In this document: piece by piece, positions 12,833 to 13,633 of the stretch
How positions within the stretch are numbered: the first letter of the stretch is position 1
Layout: every line of letters starts with the position of its first letter
From: Microcaldota archaeon
Lineage (GTDB): Archaea > Micrarchaeota > Micrarchaeia > Norongarragalinales > Norongarragalinaceae
Assembly: GCA_018304285.1 (NCBI GenBank)
Contig: JAGVWL010000007.1
Coordinates: forward strand, 1 to 13,633
DNA: 13,633 bases
Direction of reading: 5' to 3'
The notes under the pieces: generated by a model
The model's input: the letters and a program-made list of their open reading frames with translations, nothing else
Told to the model about the DNA's origin: nothing
Database searches by the model: none
Made by a program: the position numbers and the translations under genes

Positions 12833-13486
12833 ATGAATAGGGACATTTTGGAAGCTAGAGCCCGCCTTCTTGCAAAATGCATTGGAGACGGTTGCGTCTC
12901 TCAAAAATATTTCGGCTATACCAACCAAAATCAAGACTTGATTGAAGAATTCGAGCAAGACGTACAAACGGTTTTTGGCCCGGTCCATTTTGGAAAAGGC
13001 ACGACCAACTCGAAAACGAACTTCAGGTTTGTTTATAGACGCAAATTAGTACGAAAACTGCTTGAATTTTTACCCTCATTCAGAAGTAAAGATGTCGCTA
13101 TACCGCAAGCCATACTCGAAGGAACAGAAAAGGAACGATGCGAATTCTTGCGCGCGTTATTCGATGATGAGGGAAGCCCCACCCTAATTCGACACTCAAA
13201 AACAGGAGACTTAAAGAGGAAAATTTCGATAACATCGAAATCAAGGAAACTAATCGCCGGAGTAAAAGAAGTGTTGGAAGAGCTAGGCATTACCACGAAT
13301 AAAATCTTATATTATGTCAAAAAAGGATACAAAACTAAGATCTACTACGTGGATATTACGGGAGGAAAACCGTGGGGAACTAACTTTATACGATTCCAGA
13401 GGAAAGTGGGCTTTAAGTCGAAAAGCAAGCAAAAACGGTTGGAAAAAATAGTTTCTTCTTATAAGAGAATGTTTAAAAAAGGCTGA
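12833..13486 (+). CDS. LAGLIDADG homing endonuclease, free-standing
   Basis: 217 aa, typical for a monomeric two-motif LAGLIDADG enzyme that cuts a long asymmetric DNA target to spread its own gene. Motif 1 is LLAKCIGDG (12-20, acidic Asp19). Motif 2 is LRALFDDEG (106-114, acidic Glu113). Both metal-binding acids are present, so it may be active. After each motif come the beta strands of the DNA-binding saddle (FRFVYRRKLV; KISITSKSRKLI, KIYYVDITGG). The C-terminus is very basic. No intron or intein boundary is evident around it, so it stands alone. Codons are more AT-rich than in the housekeeping genes. The gene ends 15 bases before the 5S rRNA; archaeal relatives often sit in rRNA introns, so the location may be a relic of that habit. 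Confidence 0.85.
   Translation: MNRDILEARARLLAKCIGDGCVSQKYFGYTNQNQDLIEEFEQDVQTVFGPVHFGKGTTNSKTNFRFVYRRKLVRKLLEFLPSFRSKDVAIPQAILEGTEKERCEFLRALFDDEGSPTLIRHSKTGDLKRKISITSKSRKLIAGVKEVLEELGITTNKILYYVKKGYKTKIYYVDITGGKPWGTNFIRFQRKVGFKSKSKQKRLEKIVSSYKRMFKKG
13472..13479 (+). promoter_or_regulatory. Probable TATA box of the 5S rRNA gene, inside the endonuclease gene
   Basis: TTTAAAAA is centred 26 bases before the predicted 5' end of the 5S rRNA. It coincides with the codons for the final Phe-Lys-Lys of the endonuclease. Confidence 0.55.
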
Positions 13487-13501
13487 AAACAAGATTAGTT
13501 C

Positions 13502-13616
13502 GGTCAGCGGCCATAGGGGAGGTGGCACACCCAGTCCCATTCCGAACCTGGATAGTTAAGACCTCTTACGGCGTTGTTGGTACTGTCGAAAGACGGGAAG
13601 GCGCGCTGCTGCTGCC
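13502..13616 (+). rRNA. rrf: 5S ribosomal RNA
   Basis: The core CCCAGTCCCATTCCGAAC, followed by GGATAGTTAAGACC, is the universal helix III/loop B-C signature. GGCCATAGGGGAGGTGGCACACC before it is the archaeal 5' pattern. The 5' arm CAGCGGC pairs with GCTGCTG near the 3' end (helix I), with two possible registers because of the GCT repeat there, so the ends are uncertain by a few bases. Length is about 115 nt. No 16S or 23S rRNA lies upstream, so the gene is either solitary or starts a cluster beyond the window. Confidence 0.93.
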
Positions 13617-13633
13617 ACTCAAACTTTCAATCT

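Noticed and set aside
12833..13486. Endonuclease as part of an intein or a 5S rRNA intron
   Set aside because: It has its own start, stop and promoter, no splicing-domain motifs, and the 5S sequence downstream is uninterrupted.
1..13633. tRNA genes, CRISPR arrays, transposase or integrase genes
   Set aside because: I looked in all intergenic stretches and saw no GTTC-loop/cloverleaf sequence, no repeat-spacer pattern and no transposase or integrase motif. By-eye reading could miss an intron-bearing tRNA.

Overview
This window comes from an archaeal chromosome. It carries a canonical archaeal histone, a TATA-binding-protein repeat, RNA polymerase subunit Rpo4/F, ribosomal protein L21e, the archaeal DUF655 protein, KsgA/Dim1 and an archaeal-type 5S rRNA, and its promoters are TATA boxes about 27 bp upstream of start codons. 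Genes are compact, closely packed and fairly GC-rich, with many short secreted proteins. A small-genome lineage such as a DPANN group is plausible, but that placement is inference.

Bases 165-4503 hold two paralogous GT-A-type glycosyltransferase genes on either side of a stand-alone histone gene, followed by a multi-pass GT-C-like membrane protein. Bases 4531-10039 form a run of exported proteins: a 718-aa sequon-rich surface protein with one membrane anchor, a 103-aa secreted protein, three lipoproteins (two are two-domain paralogs and the middle one appears to be a one-domain relative) and a membrane-anchored beta-rich surface protein. A cluster of strong inverted repeats (7056-7138) sits in front of the first lipoprotein. 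Together the first 10 kb look like a cell-envelope and surface-glycosylation region, with a histone gene embedded in it.

Bases 10020-12033 (minus strand) are a conserved archaeal information-processing operon in the order rpl21e - rpoF - DUF655 - ksgA, with short spacers, a TAATG overlap between the last two genes, and a possibly structured leader. Divergent from it lies a gene for a TATA-binding protein with only ONE TBP repeat (102 aa instead of about 180-200), which keeps both DNA-intercalating phenylalanines. This is the most unusual item in the window. A two-TM small protein follows it, then a free-standing LAGLIDADG endonuclease with its own leaderless promoter, then a 5S rRNA whose probable TATA box lies in the last codons of the endonuclease gene.

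Two modes of translation start are visible. Several exported-protein genes and the endonuclease have a TATA box about 27-30 bp before the start codon (leaderless transcripts). The housekeeping genes carry a Shine-Dalgarno of the form AAGGTG/AAGGGTG/GGAGG about 6-9 nt before the start.
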